From the NCBI RefSeq assembly GCF_003590645.1, contig NZ_CP031834.1:1984501-2048500 (forward strand): a DNA stretch of 64,000 nt. The letters are read 5' to 3'. This stretch comes from Mesorhizobium sp. DCY119 (lineage in GTDB: Bacteria; Pseudomonadota; Alphaproteobacteria; Rhizobiales; Rhizobiaceae). Under the pieces are notes generated by a model. The model was not told where the DNA came from. It searched no databases and worked only from the letters and a program-made list of their open reading frames with translations. Positions within the stretch are counted from its first letter, which is position 1. The number at the start of each line of letters is the position of its first letter. The translations under genes were made by a program, and so were the position numbers. This document shows positions 52,349 to 63,024 of the stretch, piece by piece.

Positions 52349-53520
52349 CCGCCTGCCTTCTCCAGTTCCGCCAGAATTTCCGCCGTATGCTCGCCAAGGC
52401 GCGGCGAGGGCCGCTCATAGACCAGCGGCGTCGCGCTCATAACCATCGGCGCGCGCACCGACGGCAGCTTGTTGCCATGTCCATCGTCGAGATCGAGCCG
52501 TATGCCGCGTGCGATGGCTTGCGGGTCGGCGAATGCCTCGCCGATGGTGTTGATCGGGCTTGCCGGCACGCCAGCCCTTTCCAGTTCGGCCAGCAGCGCC
52601 TCGCGCTCGAATTTTGCCAGGGCGGCAATCATGGCTTCGCGCAGGGTGACGCGGTTGGCGACGCGCGCGGCATTGGTCGCATAGAGCGGGTCGGTACCCA
52701 TGGCGTCCAGCCCGACGACGGCGCAGAATTTGCGGAACTGTCCGTCATTGCCGACGGCGAGAATGAAATGCCCGTCCTTCACCGGCAGCACTTCATAAGG
52801 CGCGATGTTGGGATGGGCATTGCCCATCTGTTTCGGCGGAACGCCCGAGACGAGATAGTTCAGGTTCTGGTTGGCAAGCACGGACATCTGCGCGTCGAGC
52901 AGCGCCATGTCGATTTGCTGGCCCTGGCCGGTCGCCTCGGCATGGCGCAATGCGGCCTGGATGGCGACGACAGAGTAGAGGCCGGTGAAGATGTCAGTAA
53001 CGGCCACGCCCACCTTCTGCGGTTCGCCGCCGGCCGGCCCGGTGATCGACATCAGCCCCGACATGCCCTGGACGATGAAGTCGTAACCGGCGCGAGGCGC
53101 GTAGGGGCCATCCTGGCCGAAGCCGGTGATCGAGCAATAGACGAGGCACGGGTTGACCGCCTTCAGGCTCTCATAGTCGAGTCCGTATTTCTTCAATCCG
53201 CCGAGCTTGAAATTCTCGATCAGCACGTCCGCCGTGGCGACGAGCTTTTTGACCGTCTCGGCCCCTTCCGGCGTCGAGAAATCCACCGCGATCGAGCGCT
53301 TGCCGCGATTGCAGGAGTGGTAGTAAGCGGCCGACAGGTTCTCGCCGTCATGGCCTTCGACGAAGGGCGGGCCCCATTTGCGCGTGTCGTCGCCGCCGTC
53401 CGGGCTCTCGACCTTGATGACGTCAGCGCCGAGATCGGCCAGCAACTGGCCCGCCCAGGGGCCGGCAAGGATGCGGGCAAGTTCGATGACGCGGATGCCG
53501 TGAAGGGGAGGTTGAGCCAT
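52345..53520 (-). CDS. CaiB/BaiF (class III) CoA-transferase
   Basis: 391 residues from the ATG at 53520. The N-terminal block GIRVIELARILAGPWAGQLLADLGADVIKVESPDGGDDTR (read in pieces) and the later GFGQDGPYAPRAGYDFIVQGMSG are diagnostic. The catalytic Asp is expected in the segment DMALLDAQMSVLANQNLNY. These enzymes exchange CoA between carboxylic acids such as formate and oxalate, or carnitine derivatives. The coupled ThDP enzyme recalls the frc-oxc (oxalate) pair, but neither member is close enough by eye to assign that substrate. Confidence 0.88.
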   Translation of the reverse strand: MAQPPLHGIRVIELARILAGPWAGQLLADLGADVIKVESPDGGDDTRKWGPPFVEGHDGENLSAAYYHSCNRGKRSIAVDFSTPEGAETVKKLVATADVLIENFKLGGLKKYGLDYESLKAVNPCLVYCSITGFGQDGPYAPRAGYDFIVQGMSGLMSITGPAGGEPQKVGVAVTDIFTGLYSVVAIQAALRHAEATGQGQQIDMALLDAQMSVLANQNLNYLVSGVPPKQMGNAHPNIAPYEVLPVKDGHFILAVGNDGQFRKFCAVVGLDAMGTDPLYATNAARVANRVTLREAMIAALAKFEREALLAELERAGVPASPINTIGEAFADPQAIARGIRLDLDDGHGNKLPSVRAPMVMSATPLVYERPSPRLGEHTAEILAELEKAGG

Positions 53521-53610
53521 GAAGGACCTGACGGTTGCGATGCTGGCACGCTGTAACAATCTTGCGCCGGCCTGTCACCGCCGATGCGCTGTGCCAGCCT
53601 TGTGCCGGCG

Positions 53611-54543
53611 CTATTTTCTCACCACCTGCTCGGCCCAGGCGGCGAACTCTTCCATGACGAGATCGCGGTTCACCTCGTTCAGGCTTTCGTGGCGGGTTTG
53701 TCCGTAAACCTTTGAAAGAAGATTCGAAAAACCCTGCCGCTCCATACGGCCGGCAAGGTCGGTTATGGCCTTGCCGCCATCGGTCGCCGGGTCCTTTTCG
53801 CCGCCGACGATGTTGAACGGCAAGTCCTTCGGCACGTTCGCAAAATTGGCGTCATCGGCGCCATGGAAGACGAAGCCGAACAGATCCTGCCATAGCGACA
53901 CGCTGGCATCCCAGCCGCAGAGCGGGTCGGCGACATATTTGTCGACCTCCAGCGGGTCGCGCGACAGCCAGTCGAACCCGGTGCGGTGGTTGGGGATTTT
54001 CTTCGCCCAGGCCTGAAAGGTCAGCCTCGGCAATATCCGCGACGGCACGTCGGAGCCAAGCCGAAAACGCTCATAGGCAAGGATCGCCTGTGCCAGCCGG
54101 CCAAGCAGCCCGGCCGAGAAGCTGGCGTTCCAGATGGCCGCGCCGCGCAGCCCCTCGGGATGGCGCATGACGTAGTTGAGCGTGATCATGCCGCCCATCG
54201 AATGGCCGAAGATGATCACCGGCAGCCATGGCTGCTCCTTGCGGATCAGTTCATGGATCGAAGCGATGTCCGCGATCACTTTGTCGCCGCCGTCGGGCGT
54301 GCCGAAGATGCCCTGCGGCGCATCCGGCGCCTTGGTATAGCCGTGGCCGCGATGGTCATGCGCATAGGTGTGAAAGCCGCGCGCAGCCATGAAGTCGGCG
54401 AAGCGCGCGTAGCGGGCGGCATGCTCGGCCAGGCCATGGTTGATCTGGATCACGCCGCGCGGCGCACCCTTGGCGCGCTTCATATAAAGGTTGAGCTTTG
54501 CGCCGGTTGGCGACTCATGAAGCCTTTGGCTGTCGAATGGCAT
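53611..54543 (-). CDS. Alpha/beta hydrolase, lysophospholipase/monoacylglycerol lipase-like
   Basis: 310 residues of the Hydrolase_4 (S33) family. The oxyanion region is INHGLAEHAARYARFADFMAARGF, and DHRGHG follows. The nucleophile elbow is GHSMGG (Ser115), the acid probably in VGGEKDPATDGG, and the base His in GQTRHESLNEVNRD. There is no signal peptide, so a cytoplasmic lipase or lysophospholipase role is likely. It is upstream of the CoA-transferase on the same strand, with a 90-bp gap. Confidence 0.85.
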   Translation of the reverse strand: MPFDSQRLHESPTGAKLNLYMKRAKGAPRGVIQINHGLAEHAARYARFADFMAARGFHTYAHDHRGHGYTKAPDAPQGIFGTPDGGDKVIADIASIHELIRKEQPWLPVIIFGHSMGGMITLNYVMRHPEGLRGAAIWNASFSAGLLGRLAQAILAYERFRLGSDVPSRILPRLTFQAWAKKIPNHRTGFDWLSRDPLEVDKYVADPLCGWDASVSLWQDLFGFVFHGADDANFANVPKDLPFNIVGGEKDPATDGGKAITDLAGRMERQGFSNLLSKVYGQTRHESLNEVNRDLVMEEFAAWAEQVVRK

Positions 54544-54800
54544 GATTTCTCCCTCGATTGCGGACTGTTGGCCACGGCGATGGGCGCGTCAAGGGAGCGT
54601 GCGCTGCCATCCACCGACCTTGGATTTCATGACTGAACTTTGGATGTTTTTTCTTCGCCAATGATGTCAGGAGGCCTTCGGTTTGCCCTTGTGCATCGAA
54701 ATGCGAACCATATATTCCATTCGCTTCCCAAGTCGGCCCCCGGACTTCTCCGCCACATTCTCCAAAGCACCCGCGAATGCGGCCATCAACAGGCACCGTC

Positions 54801-55730
54801 ATGCAGCCGATCATTTCCGTTTCCCATCTCTCCAAGACCTACGCCACAGGCTTCAAGGCGCTGAAGGACATCAATCTCGAAATCCGCAAGGGCGAGATTT
54901 TTGCGCTGCTCGGCCCCAACGGGGCGGGCAAGACGACGCTGATCAGCATCATCTGCGGCATCGTCAATCCGAGCGAAGGGTCGGTGGTGGCCGACGGCCA
55001 CGATATCATCAAGGATTATCGCGCCGCGCGCTCGCGGATCGGGCTGGTGCCGCAGGAACTGACGACCGACGCCTTCGAGACGGTGTGGGCGACGGTGAGC
55101 TTCAGCCGCGGCCTGTTCGGCAAGCCGAAGAACCCGGCCCATATCGAGAAGGTGCTGCGCGAGCTTTCGCTGTGGGACAAGAAGGACAGCAAGATCATCA
55201 CCCTTTCCGGCGGCATGAAGCGCCGCGTGATGATCGCCAAGGCGCTGTCGCACGAGCCGCAGATCCTGTTCCTCGACGAACCGACCGCCGGCGTCGATGT
55301 CGAGCTTCGGCGTGACATGTGGGAAGTCGTGCGCTCGCTGCGCGATACCGGCGTCACCATCATCCTCACCACCCACTACATCGAGGAGGCCGAGCAGATG
55401 GCCGACCGCGTCGGTGTCATCAGTCATGGCGAGATCATTCTGGTCGAAGAAAAGGCCGAGCTGATGCGCAAGCTCGGCAAGAAGCAGCTGACGCTTCAGT
55501 TGCAGGGCAGACTGGAAACCATTCCCACAGCGCTTGAAAAGCACGGGCTGGAACTGTCGCCGGACGGCGACGAGCTCACCTACACCTACGACACCCAGCA
55601 GGAACGCACCGGCATAACCACGCTGCTGCGCGACCTCAACGAAGCAGGCATCCGCTTCCGGGACCTGCAGACCAAGCAGAATTCGCTGGAAGAAATCTTT
55701 GTCAGCCTGGTGCGGGAGCAGCGGTCATGA
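54801..55730 (+). CDS. ABC-2 exporter ATP-binding protein (YadG-like)
   Basis: 309 residues from the ATG at 54801. Walker A is GPNGAGKTT, the signature [15 protein letters not shown], and Walker [18 protein letters not shown], followed by [14 protein letters not shown]. The C-terminal region ([16 protein letters not shown] onward) is the small regulatory domain of drug/polysaccharide-type exporters. It overlaps the permease gene by 4 bp. Substrate unknown. The 257-bp gap upstream shows no gene. Confidence 0.9.
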   Translation: MQPIISVSHLSKTYATGFKALKDINLEIRKGEIFALLGPNGAGKTTLISIICGIVNPSEGSVVADGHDIIKDYRAARSRIGLVPQELTTDAFETVWATVSFSRGLFGKPKNPAHIEKVLRELSLWDKKDSKIITLSGGMKRRVMIAKALSHEPQILFLDEPTAGVDVELRRDMWEVVRSLRDTGVTIILTTHYIEEAEQMADRVGVISHGEIILVEEKAELMRKLGKKQLTLQLQGRLETIPTALEKHGLELSPDGDELTYTYDTQQERTGITTLLRDLNEAGIRFRDLQTKQNSLEEIFVSLVREQRS

Positions 55731-56488
55731 ATTTTTACGCCATCCGCTCGATCTATCTGTTCGAAATGGCCCGCACGTGGCGCACGCTGCTGCAGAGCAT
55801 AGTCTCGCCGGTCATCTCGACATCGCTCTATTTCGTCGTCTTCGGCTCGGCCATCGGCTCGCATATGAAGGAAATCGGCGGCGTCAGCTATGGCTCGTTC
55901 ATCGTGCCGGGGCTGATCATGCTGTCGCTTTTGACGCAGAGCATCTCCAACGCCTCCTTCGGCATCTATTTTCCAAAGTTCGTGGGCACGATCTATGAGC
56001 TTCTATCCGCGCCGGTCTCCTCGCTGGAAATCGTCGTCAGCTATGTCGGTGCTGCCGCGACAAAATCCATCATCCTCGGGCTGATCATCCTTGCGACCGC
56101 AGCGCTTTTCGTGCCACTGCACATCGAGCATCCGCTGTGGATGATGCTGTTCCTCGTGCTGACGGCGGTGACGTTCAGCCTGTTCGGCTTCCTTATCGGC
56201 ATCTGGGCCGACGGTTTCGAAAAGCTGCAACTGGTGCCGCTGCTGATCGTGACGCCGCTGACCTTCCTCGGCGGCAGCTTCTATTCCATCGATATGCTGC
56301 CGCCCTTCTGGCAGAAGGTGACGTTGTTCAACCCGGTGCTCTATCTGATCAGCGGCTTCCGCTGGAGCTTCTACGGCGTGGCCGACGTGAATATCGGCGT
56401 CAGCCTCGGCATGACGCTGGCGTTTCTTGCGGCGTGTCTGGTTGCCGTGTGGTGGATATTCAAGACGGGGTGGCGGATCAAGGTTTGA
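55727..56488 (+). CDS. ABC-2 type transporter permease (YadH-like)
   Basis: 253 residues, six spans. Blocks [56 protein letters not shown] and [20 protein letters not shown] are typical of YadH and related exporters. It works as a homodimer with the upstream ATPase. Start fixed by the ATGA overlap. Confidence 0.9.
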   Translation: MNFYAIRSIYLFEMARTWRTLLQSIVSPVISTSLYFVVFGSAIGSHMKEIGGVSYGSFIVPGLIMLSLLTQSISNASFGIYFPKFVGTIYELLSAPVSSLEIVVSYVGAAATKSIILGLIILATAALFVPLHIEHPLWMMLFLVLTAVTFSLFGFLIGIWADGFEKLQLVPLLIVTPLTFLGGSFYSIDMLPPFWQKVTLFNPVLYLISGFRWSFYGVADVNIGVSLGMTLAFLAACLVAVWWIFKTGWRIKV

Positions 56489-56599
56489 GGGGGAAGCGCG
56501 CTGTAGATGGCTTCGGCTCCCCCAAAAGCATTTGCCGTTTCGGCCGGCATCGCCTACATAGCGCGCAACCTCCGCAAACAGATCAGGGATTAGCCAAGC

Positions 56600-58249
<1,650 letters not shown>

Positions 58250-58262
58250 CGGAATTCTACCC

Positions 58263-58291
58263 AGCGCCCCGTCTTACAGCGGGGCGCTTTT
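58263..58291 (+). terminator. Rho-independent terminator after ettA
   Basis: AGCGCCCCG (58263-58271) pairs with CGGGGCGCT (58280-58288) across an 8-nt loop, and the T of the arm runs into further Ts (TTTT at 58288-58291). It is 13 bp after the ettA stop. Confidence 0.85.
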
Positions 58292-58321
58292 GCATTCGAC
58301 CTCCATTCAGGAGTACGCGCT

Positions 58322-59086
58322 ATGAAAGACTGGTCCGCATCCCAATATCTCAAATTCGAGGATGAGCGCACCCGTCCGGCGCGCGATCTGCTGGCGCAGG
58401 TGCCGATCGAAATCCCGCGCCGTGTCGTGGATATCGGCTGCGGGCCGGGCAATTCGACGGAACTGCTGGCGGCGCGCTGGCCGAATGCGAAAGTCAGCGG
58501 TGTCGACTCTTCGCCGGCGATGATCGAGGAGGCGAAGCGTCGGCTGCCGGCACTGGAATTCACGCTCGCCGATGCGGACAGCTGGACGCCGGACGGGCCG
58601 GTGGATGTAATCTTCGCCAATGCCGTCTTCCAGTGGCTGCCCAACCACAGGGCCGTTCTGGCCCGGTTGCTCGGCCTGCTTGCGCCGGGCGGCGTGCTTG
58701 CCGTGCAGATGCCGGACAATATCGGCGAGCAGTCGCATGTGCAGATGCGTGAGACGGCCGCCGCCATGCCCTTTGCCGCAAAGATCGCCAAGGCGCGCGC
58801 GCCGCTGCCGCCTGTCGCGTCCTATTACGATCTTCTGACGCCGCAGTCCGCCCGGCTCGACATCTGGCACACGATCTACAACCATCCGCTGGCGAATGCC
58901 GAGGCGATTGTCGAATGGGTGAAATCGACCGGGCTGAGGCCTTTCATCGATCCCCTCGACGAGGACGAGAAGCACCAATTCCTGAAGGAATACACGACGC
59001 GCATCGCGGCTGCCTACCCACCAGCTGCCGACGGCAAGGTGCTTCTTCGCTTTCCACGGCTTTTCATCGTGGCGCAACGGGTGTAA
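58322..59086 (+). CDS. tam: Trans-aconitate 2-methyltransferase
   Basis: 254 residues, the normal Tam length. It begins [24 protein letters not shown] in two typical blocks. The SAM-binding loop is [20 protein letters not shown], followed by [19 protein letters not shown] and [12 protein letters not shown]. It methylates trans-aconitate, a spontaneous inhibitor of aconitase, in the cytoplasm. It is an independent gene between the ettA terminator and the KAS III-like gene. Confidence 0.92.
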   Translation: MKDWSASQYLKFEDERTRPARDLLAQVPIEIPRRVVDIGCGPGNSTELLAARWPNAKVSGVDSSPAMIEEAKRRLPALEFTLADADSWTPDGPVDVIFANAVFQWLPNHRAVLARLLGLLAPGGVLAVQMPDNIGEQSHVQMRETAAAMPFAAKIAKARAPLPPVASYYDLLTPQSARLDIWHTIYNHPLANAEAIVEWVKSTGLRPFIDPLDEDEKHQFLKEYTTRIAAAYPPAADGKVLLRFPRLFIVAQRV

Positions 59087-59217
59087 AGCGCCTGCCTTTG
59101 CCACGCAGGTTAAGCTGACGTAAACTGCCGCCCTGCGACACTATCCCCGGGAGACCGCGTTTCTGCAAAGCGTGCGCGAGCAGATCGTGAGAAGCGAGCG
59201 CACCGGACAGGCATAGC

Positions 59218-60339
59218 ATGCATCGCGTCATCATCAGCGGCATCGGCATCAAAATCCCCGAAGCCTCGATCTCCAATGAAGAACTGGTCGCAAGCTTCAA
59301 CACCTGGGTCGATACCGAAAATCCGCGCCGCGCTGCGCAGGGGCTCGATCCGCTGCAGAAGTCCGATTCCGATTTCATCGTCTATGCCTCGGGCGTGAAG
59401 AAGCGCCACGTCATCGAGCGTGAGGGCATTCTCGATCCGGCCCGCATGGCACCGCGCATTCCGGCGCGTCCGGACGATGCGCTGTCGCTGGAAGCCGAAT
59501 TCGGCATCGCTTCAGCCGAGCGCGCGCTGGAGCATGCTGGTTTGCGGCCGTCCGATATCGACATGATCATCTGCTCGGCCTCGCATCACCAGCGGCCTTA
59601 TCCCGCCATCGCCATCGAGATGCAGCACGCCATGGGCACGCAAGGGGCGGGCTTCGACATGGGGCTCGGCTGCTCGTCGGCTGCCGCGGGGCTGCATGTC
59701 GCCGTCAATCTGGTGCGGTCCGGCGCGCAGAAGCGCGTTCTGGTGACGACGCCGGAAATCATCACCGGTCACCTCAATTTCCGCGACCGCCAGACGCATT
59801 TCATCTTCGGCGACGCATCGGCCTCGATGATCGTCGAGGCCATCGGCGAGGGCGAGACGCGGCCGGGGCGCTTTGAGGTGCTCGACACGCGCACCTGGAC
59901 GCAGCTTTCGAGCAACATCCGCACCAATCTCGGCTATCTCACCCGCACCGCGCAGGAAGACCCCTACATGATCAACATGGAGGGCAACATGATCAAGCAG
60001 GTCGGCAACAAGGTGTTCAAGGAAGTCACCGTTGCCGGCCACCGTTTCATCGTCAATTTCCTGGCCGAGCATGGGCAGACGCCGGACGATATCCGCCGCT
60101 TCTGGCTGCATCAGGCCAATGCGCGCATGAATGCGATGATCCTGAAGCTCTCCTTCGGCCATGAGGTCGGCCATGATCGCGCGCCGATGGTGCTGGAACG
60201 CCTCGGCAATACAGCCGGTGCCGGCGCCGTCATCGCGCTTCAGGAAAACCATGCCGATATGAAAGCAGGCGAATATGGCCTGCTTTGCGCCTTCGGTGCC
60301 GGCTATTCCATCGGCGGCGCGCTGCTCAGGATGATGTGA
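59218..60339 (+). CDS. Beta-ketoacyl-ACP synthase III-like protein
   Basis: 373 residues, about 50 longer than housekeeping FabH. The thiolase-fold catalytic triad is present: Cys152 in DMGLGCSSAAAGLHVA, His298 in WLHQANARMN and Asn331 in RLGNTAGAG. The extra length lies in the N-terminal half (residues about 28-85, including RKRHVIEREGILDPARM-like material) and around TGHLNFRDRQTHFIFGD. The enzyme probably condenses an acyl-CoA with malonyl-ACP. It is unlikely to be the primary FabH because no plsX, acp or other fatty-acid genes adjoin it. Confidence 0.82.
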   Translation: MHRVIISGIGIKIPEASISNEELVASFNTWVDTENPRRAAQGLDPLQKSDSDFIVYASGVKKRHVIEREGILDPARMAPRIPARPDDALSLEAEFGIASAERALEHAGLRPSDIDMIICSASHHQRPYPAIAIEMQHAMGTQGAGFDMGLGCSSAAAGLHVAVNLVRSGAQKRVLVTTPEIITGHLNFRDRQTHFIFGDASASMIVEAIGEGETRPGRFEVLDTRTWTQLSSNIRTNLGYLTRTAQEDPYMINMEGNMIKQVGNKVFKEVTVAGHRFIVNFLAEHGQTPDDIRRFWLHQANARMNAMILKLSFGHEVGHDRAPMVLERLGNTAGAGAVIALQENHADMKAGEYGLLCAFGAGYSIGGALLRMM

Positions 60340-60359
60340 GGCACGATTGTCGCCTGTGA

Positions 60360-60926
60360 TCAGCGCGGCATGAAGGGCACCAGCATCGGAACGCGTCGGG
60401 CGTAGTCGTCATAGGCGGAGCCCAATTCCTCGCGCAGGAACCTTTCCTCGAGCCGGGCCTTCAGCCAGATGCCGAGGGTCAAGGCGATTGTACCGGCGAC
60501 CACCCAAAAAGTGCCTCGGGCGGCCATGGTGGCGTAAATCGAGAGCAACAAGCCCGTATAGATGGGGTGCCTGACCAGGGCATAAGGGCCCGACTCCACG
60601 ACATGATGACCAGCCTTGCGCGTCACTTCACCGGACCACAGCCGACCCAGATGCAGCCGTGCCCACCAGCAAAACGCAATGCCTGCAGCCACCAGCGCGA
60701 CACAGGCCCAGCTTTCCGCGGAGGTCGGAGCCCAGAAGCGTGGAACTGCGGCGTGGCCGCGTGAGGGAATGAAGACGAGGATTGTGCCGAGGACGAGTGG
60801 CATCCTGTAACGAATTTCGGCCCGAACACCCACCCGTTTCTCGGTCCTGTCGGCCCAGGCGGACGCCGCCACCCATGAGGCTAGCCACGCCAGCCATAGA
60901 AGCCCGATTGCAGTCATCGGATGCAT
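60360..60926 (-). CDS. Isoprenylcysteine carboxyl methyltransferase (ICMT) family membrane protein
   Basis: 188 residues from the ATG at 60926, chosen because it precedes the first hydrophobic helix (MTAIGLLWLAWLASWVAASAW) closely; starts at 60917 and 60956 are possible. Four to five spans. The C-terminal family motif is VESGPYALVRHPIYTGLLLSI, then LKARLEERFLREELGSAYDDYARRVP, which forms the SAM-binding site in ICMT-like proteins. Bacterial members have mostly unknown methyl acceptors. It converges with the KAS III-like gene (20 bp apart). Confidence 0.82.
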   Translation of the reverse strand: MHPMTAIGLLWLAWLASWVAASAWADRTEKRVGVRAEIRYRMPLVLGTILVFIPSRGHAAVPRFWAPTSAESWACVALVAAGIAFCWWARLHLGRLWSGEVTRKAGHHVVESGPYALVRHPIYTGLLLSIYATMAARGTFWVVAGTIALTLGIWLKARLEERFLREELGSAYDDYARRVPMLVPFMPR

Positions 60927-61112
60927 ATCGATACCCAAGCCGTGTCTGTTGGACATGTCATGAAAGTGCGGCAGCAGGGCAGGATTGTGGCGGATTCCTT
61001 CACGCAACCGCGATCGTTTATCAGCCGTCTTCATGGTCCGATCATCGCTTTGAACTGGACCCGGTGCGGCAAGTCCGGCAAATTCTACTGACTTCAAGCA
61101 AGGAACGAGTAC

Positions 61113-61730
61113 ATGTTGGATCTCCTGCCCAACACCGAAAACCTGCCCGAAATCCTCCCCGCAAGGAAGCTGTCGGCTCGTGTCGCAGGCATTTACGTTG
61201 CGCAGGGCGACGATTTCGAGACGCAGGCGACGGACAGCCTGCAGCTCGAGTTCCAGGGTATTCCGCGGGATTTCCATGGCGGCTACACGCGCCGCTCGGG
61301 CGGCCGCGAGCCGTGGTATCCGCGCGGCACCGAAATGCGCAACGAGCGTCAGGTGTCGATCGTGGCGCCCGACGAACTGGCATTGGTCGCCGAGCGCATG
61401 GACATCGCCGAACTCAGGCCGGAATGGATCGGCGCCAATCTGCTGCTCGAGGGTGTGCCGCATCTTTCCATGCTGCCTTCAGGCACGATGCTGTTCTTCA
61501 AGGGCGGTGTGACGCTGAAGATCGATGCCCAGAACGGCCCATGCCGCATCGCCGGACGCCGCGTGGCCGAACGCGCCGGCATGGCCGACCACAACGCCGG
61601 CTCGCTGCTGTTTCCGAAGGTGGCTAAGCGGTTCCGCGGGCTGGTTGCCTGGGTCGAGAAGCCGGGCCGGATCGAGGCGGGCGAAGATGTCTCGGTGCGC
61701 GTGCCGGAGCAGTGGATCTACCGGGCTTAG
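61113..61730 (+). CDS. MOSC domain protein
   Basis: 205 residues. The MOSC core includes GYTRRSGGREPWYPRGTEMRNERQVSIVAPDEL (read in pieces), WIGANLLLEGV and NGPCRIAGRR, with the conserved Cys144 expected to handle sulfur or bind the molybdenum cofactor. Family members (YiiM and the MOCOS C-terminus) act on molybdenum cofactor or N-hydroxylated compounds. Solitary gene with ordinary codon usage. It is not linked physically to the sulfur block. Confidence 0.85.
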   Translation: MLDLLPNTENLPEILPARKLSARVAGIYVAQGDDFETQATDSLQLEFQGIPRDFHGGYTRRSGGREPWYPRGTEMRNERQVSIVAPDELALVAERMDIAELRPEWIGANLLLEGVPHLSMLPSGTMLFFKGGVTLKIDAQNGPCRIAGRRVAERAGMADHNAGSLLFPKVAKRFRGLVAWVEKPGRIEAGEDVSVRVPEQWIYRA

Positions 61731-61745
61731 CCAAGCGCCCGGTGA

Positions 61746-61988
61746 CTACCGGGCAGCTTGCGCCGACGCGGGCTTGGGCTTGATCGTGGTGACCTTGTAG
61801 ACCGTCCCGGCCTTATCGTAGGTCGTCCACTCGCCGATCTGAACGCCGCCCCTGAAATGGCCGGAGCGGAGTTTCGTGCCGTCCTTGCGAAACCATTCCC
61901 AATAGCCTTCGGGCTGGCCGTCGCTGAGCTGTCCGACAGCCCACAGGCTACCGTCCTTGTGGTAGTGGCGATAAGGCTCCGCCGCCAT
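61746..61988 (-). CDS. MORN-repeat/YwqK-type small protein
   Basis: 80 residues from the ATG at 61988, which follows GGAGG by 7 nt; longer frames have no such site. It contains two to three MORN-like units: HYHKDGSLWAVGQLSDGQPEGYW, then WFRKDGTKLRSGHFRGGVQIGEW, then YDKAGTVYKV. Proteins of this form are often annotated as YwqK-family antitoxins, but no toxin gene adjoins this one. Role unknown. Confidence 0.7.
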   Translation of the reverse strand: MAAEPYRHYHKDGSLWAVGQLSDGQPEGYWEWFRKDGTKLRSGHFRGGVQIGEWTTYDKAGTVYKVTTIKPKPASAQAAR

Positions 61989-62085
61989 TCGTGTGCCTCC
62001 GCTTTTGCTAACCCCATGAGCCGCAAGAAAACCAGAAATCACCTGGGCCGACAAGCGCGTGTCCGGTCGCCCGACGGCTTGCGGG

Positions 62086-62400
62086 TCAGGCGTCCTCATC
62101 ATCCGGGTCGAGCAGCCGCGTCGCGCGCCAGCCGGTGAGCACCTTGTTGGTCTGGTCGACCACGAAGAAGCGCGCCGAATCCCGGTCGTAGCCTTCATCG
62201 AGCAGCTTTTCGTAGTCGGTATGCTGGTGGCGCACATGAGCGACGGTTGCCAGCCAGACGGCGATTGCCGGCGGCAGTGTTTTCATATGCACGGCCCCGG
62301 CATCGGCCCTGATCTGCTCGGTGTCGGCGTAAGGCGCCATCGGCAGCAGGGCGGTAAGCGCCTTGGCGATGGCGCGGCGGCGGCCGGTCGAGCCTTTCAT
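62086..62400 (-). CDS. DUF2293 family protein
   Basis: 104 residues. MKGSTGRRRAIAKALTALLPMAPYADTEQIRADA opens the protein and VAHVRHQHTDYEKLLDEGYDRDSARFFV is the recognisable DUF2293 segment. The function is unknown. It overlaps the end of trmO by 4 bp and is presumably co-translated with it. Confidence 0.75.
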   Translation of the reverse strand: MKGSTGRRRAIAKALTALLPMAPYADTEQIRADAGAVHMKTLPPAIAVWLATVAHVRHQHTDYEKLLDEGYDRDSARFFVVDQTNKVLTGWRATRLLDPDDEDA

Positions 62401-62912
62401 TTCGCATCCTTGCTGCTGGCAAAGACCGCATCGGCAATGAGATCGACAGTCGGAATATAGGGTTTCAGGTCGATTACCGGCGTGCCGTCGAGCACGTCGA
62501 TGGCGTCAAGCGTCAGCGTGCCTGTCTCGATATCGAGCGAAAGCAGCCTGGCGATGTGCAGACCGACCGGGTTTGGCCGGGCAGGGGAGCGCAGCGCGAA
62601 AACGCCTTTGGCGTCAGTGGCATGGCGCGGATTCTGCACAATCAGATTCCGCGGCGCGTGATGCAGCCAGGTCAGGACGATGACATGACTTGCGTTGGCG
62701 AGCCCTTCCAGGCCTCGCCTGTAAGACTCGTCAATCTCGATCGTTGCGCCTTCGCCGGTCTCGCGGGCTGTGCGCATGTTCTTCGGACAGGTTTCGCGCG
62801 TCGTCCAGGGCGAGCGGATGCGGCCGATGAACACGATGCTGCCGTCTGCCGGCATGGCCGCCGGATCGTCGGCCAGGAGTTGCTCGCCGTCGCGCTTTTC
62901 GAACATGTTCAT
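62397..62912 (-). CDS. trmO: tRNA (N6-threonylcarbamoyladenosine37-N6)-methyltransferase TrmO
   Basis: 171 residues from the ATG at 62912; starts at 62984 (GTG) or 62906 are possible because no position has a strong ribosome site. The TsaA/YaeB fold is shown by GSIVFIGRIRSPW at the start, HVIVLTWLHHA and the invariant FALRSPARPNPVGLHIARL. TrmO uses SAM to methylate t6A at position 37 of threonine tRNAs. The 62984 start would overlap the palindrome at 62983-63002, which argues for the shorter form. Confidence 0.82.
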   Translation of the reverse strand: MNMFEKRDGEQLLADDPAAMPADGSIVFIGRIRSPWTTRETCPKNMRTARETGEGATIEIDESYRRGLEGLANASHVIVLTWLHHAPRNLIVQNPRHATDAKGVFALRSPARPNPVGLHIARLLSLDIETGTLTLDAIDVLDGTPVIDLKPYIPTVDLIADAVFASSKDAK

Positions 62913-62982
62913 TCGGCCCAAGAGAGAAACGTCATTTTCTTGCCTGCCAGCGACATTAGTGATTGCAAAAGTCGCTGTCGTC

Positions 62983-63002
62983 ACATAAAGATATGTTTAT
63001 GT
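62983..63002. promoter_or_regulatory. Operator candidate upstream of the ArsR-methyltransferase gene
   Basis: ACATAAAGATATGTTTATGT has perfect 7-bp arms (ACATAAA/TTTATGT) and a GATATG centre. It ends 22 bp before the ATG at 63025. As I recall, SahR regulators recognise similar ATAAAGATAT-type palindromes; the match is from memory. It could also cover the trmO promoter on the other strand. Confidence 0.6.
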
Positions 63003-63024
63003 CTTTTTTTGAGAGATGTCACCC

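Noticed and set aside
61746-62237. Extending the MORN-type gene upstream to 62237
   Set aside because: The extension overlaps the DUF2293 gene in another frame, while the ATG at 61988 has a proper GGAGG at 7 nt.
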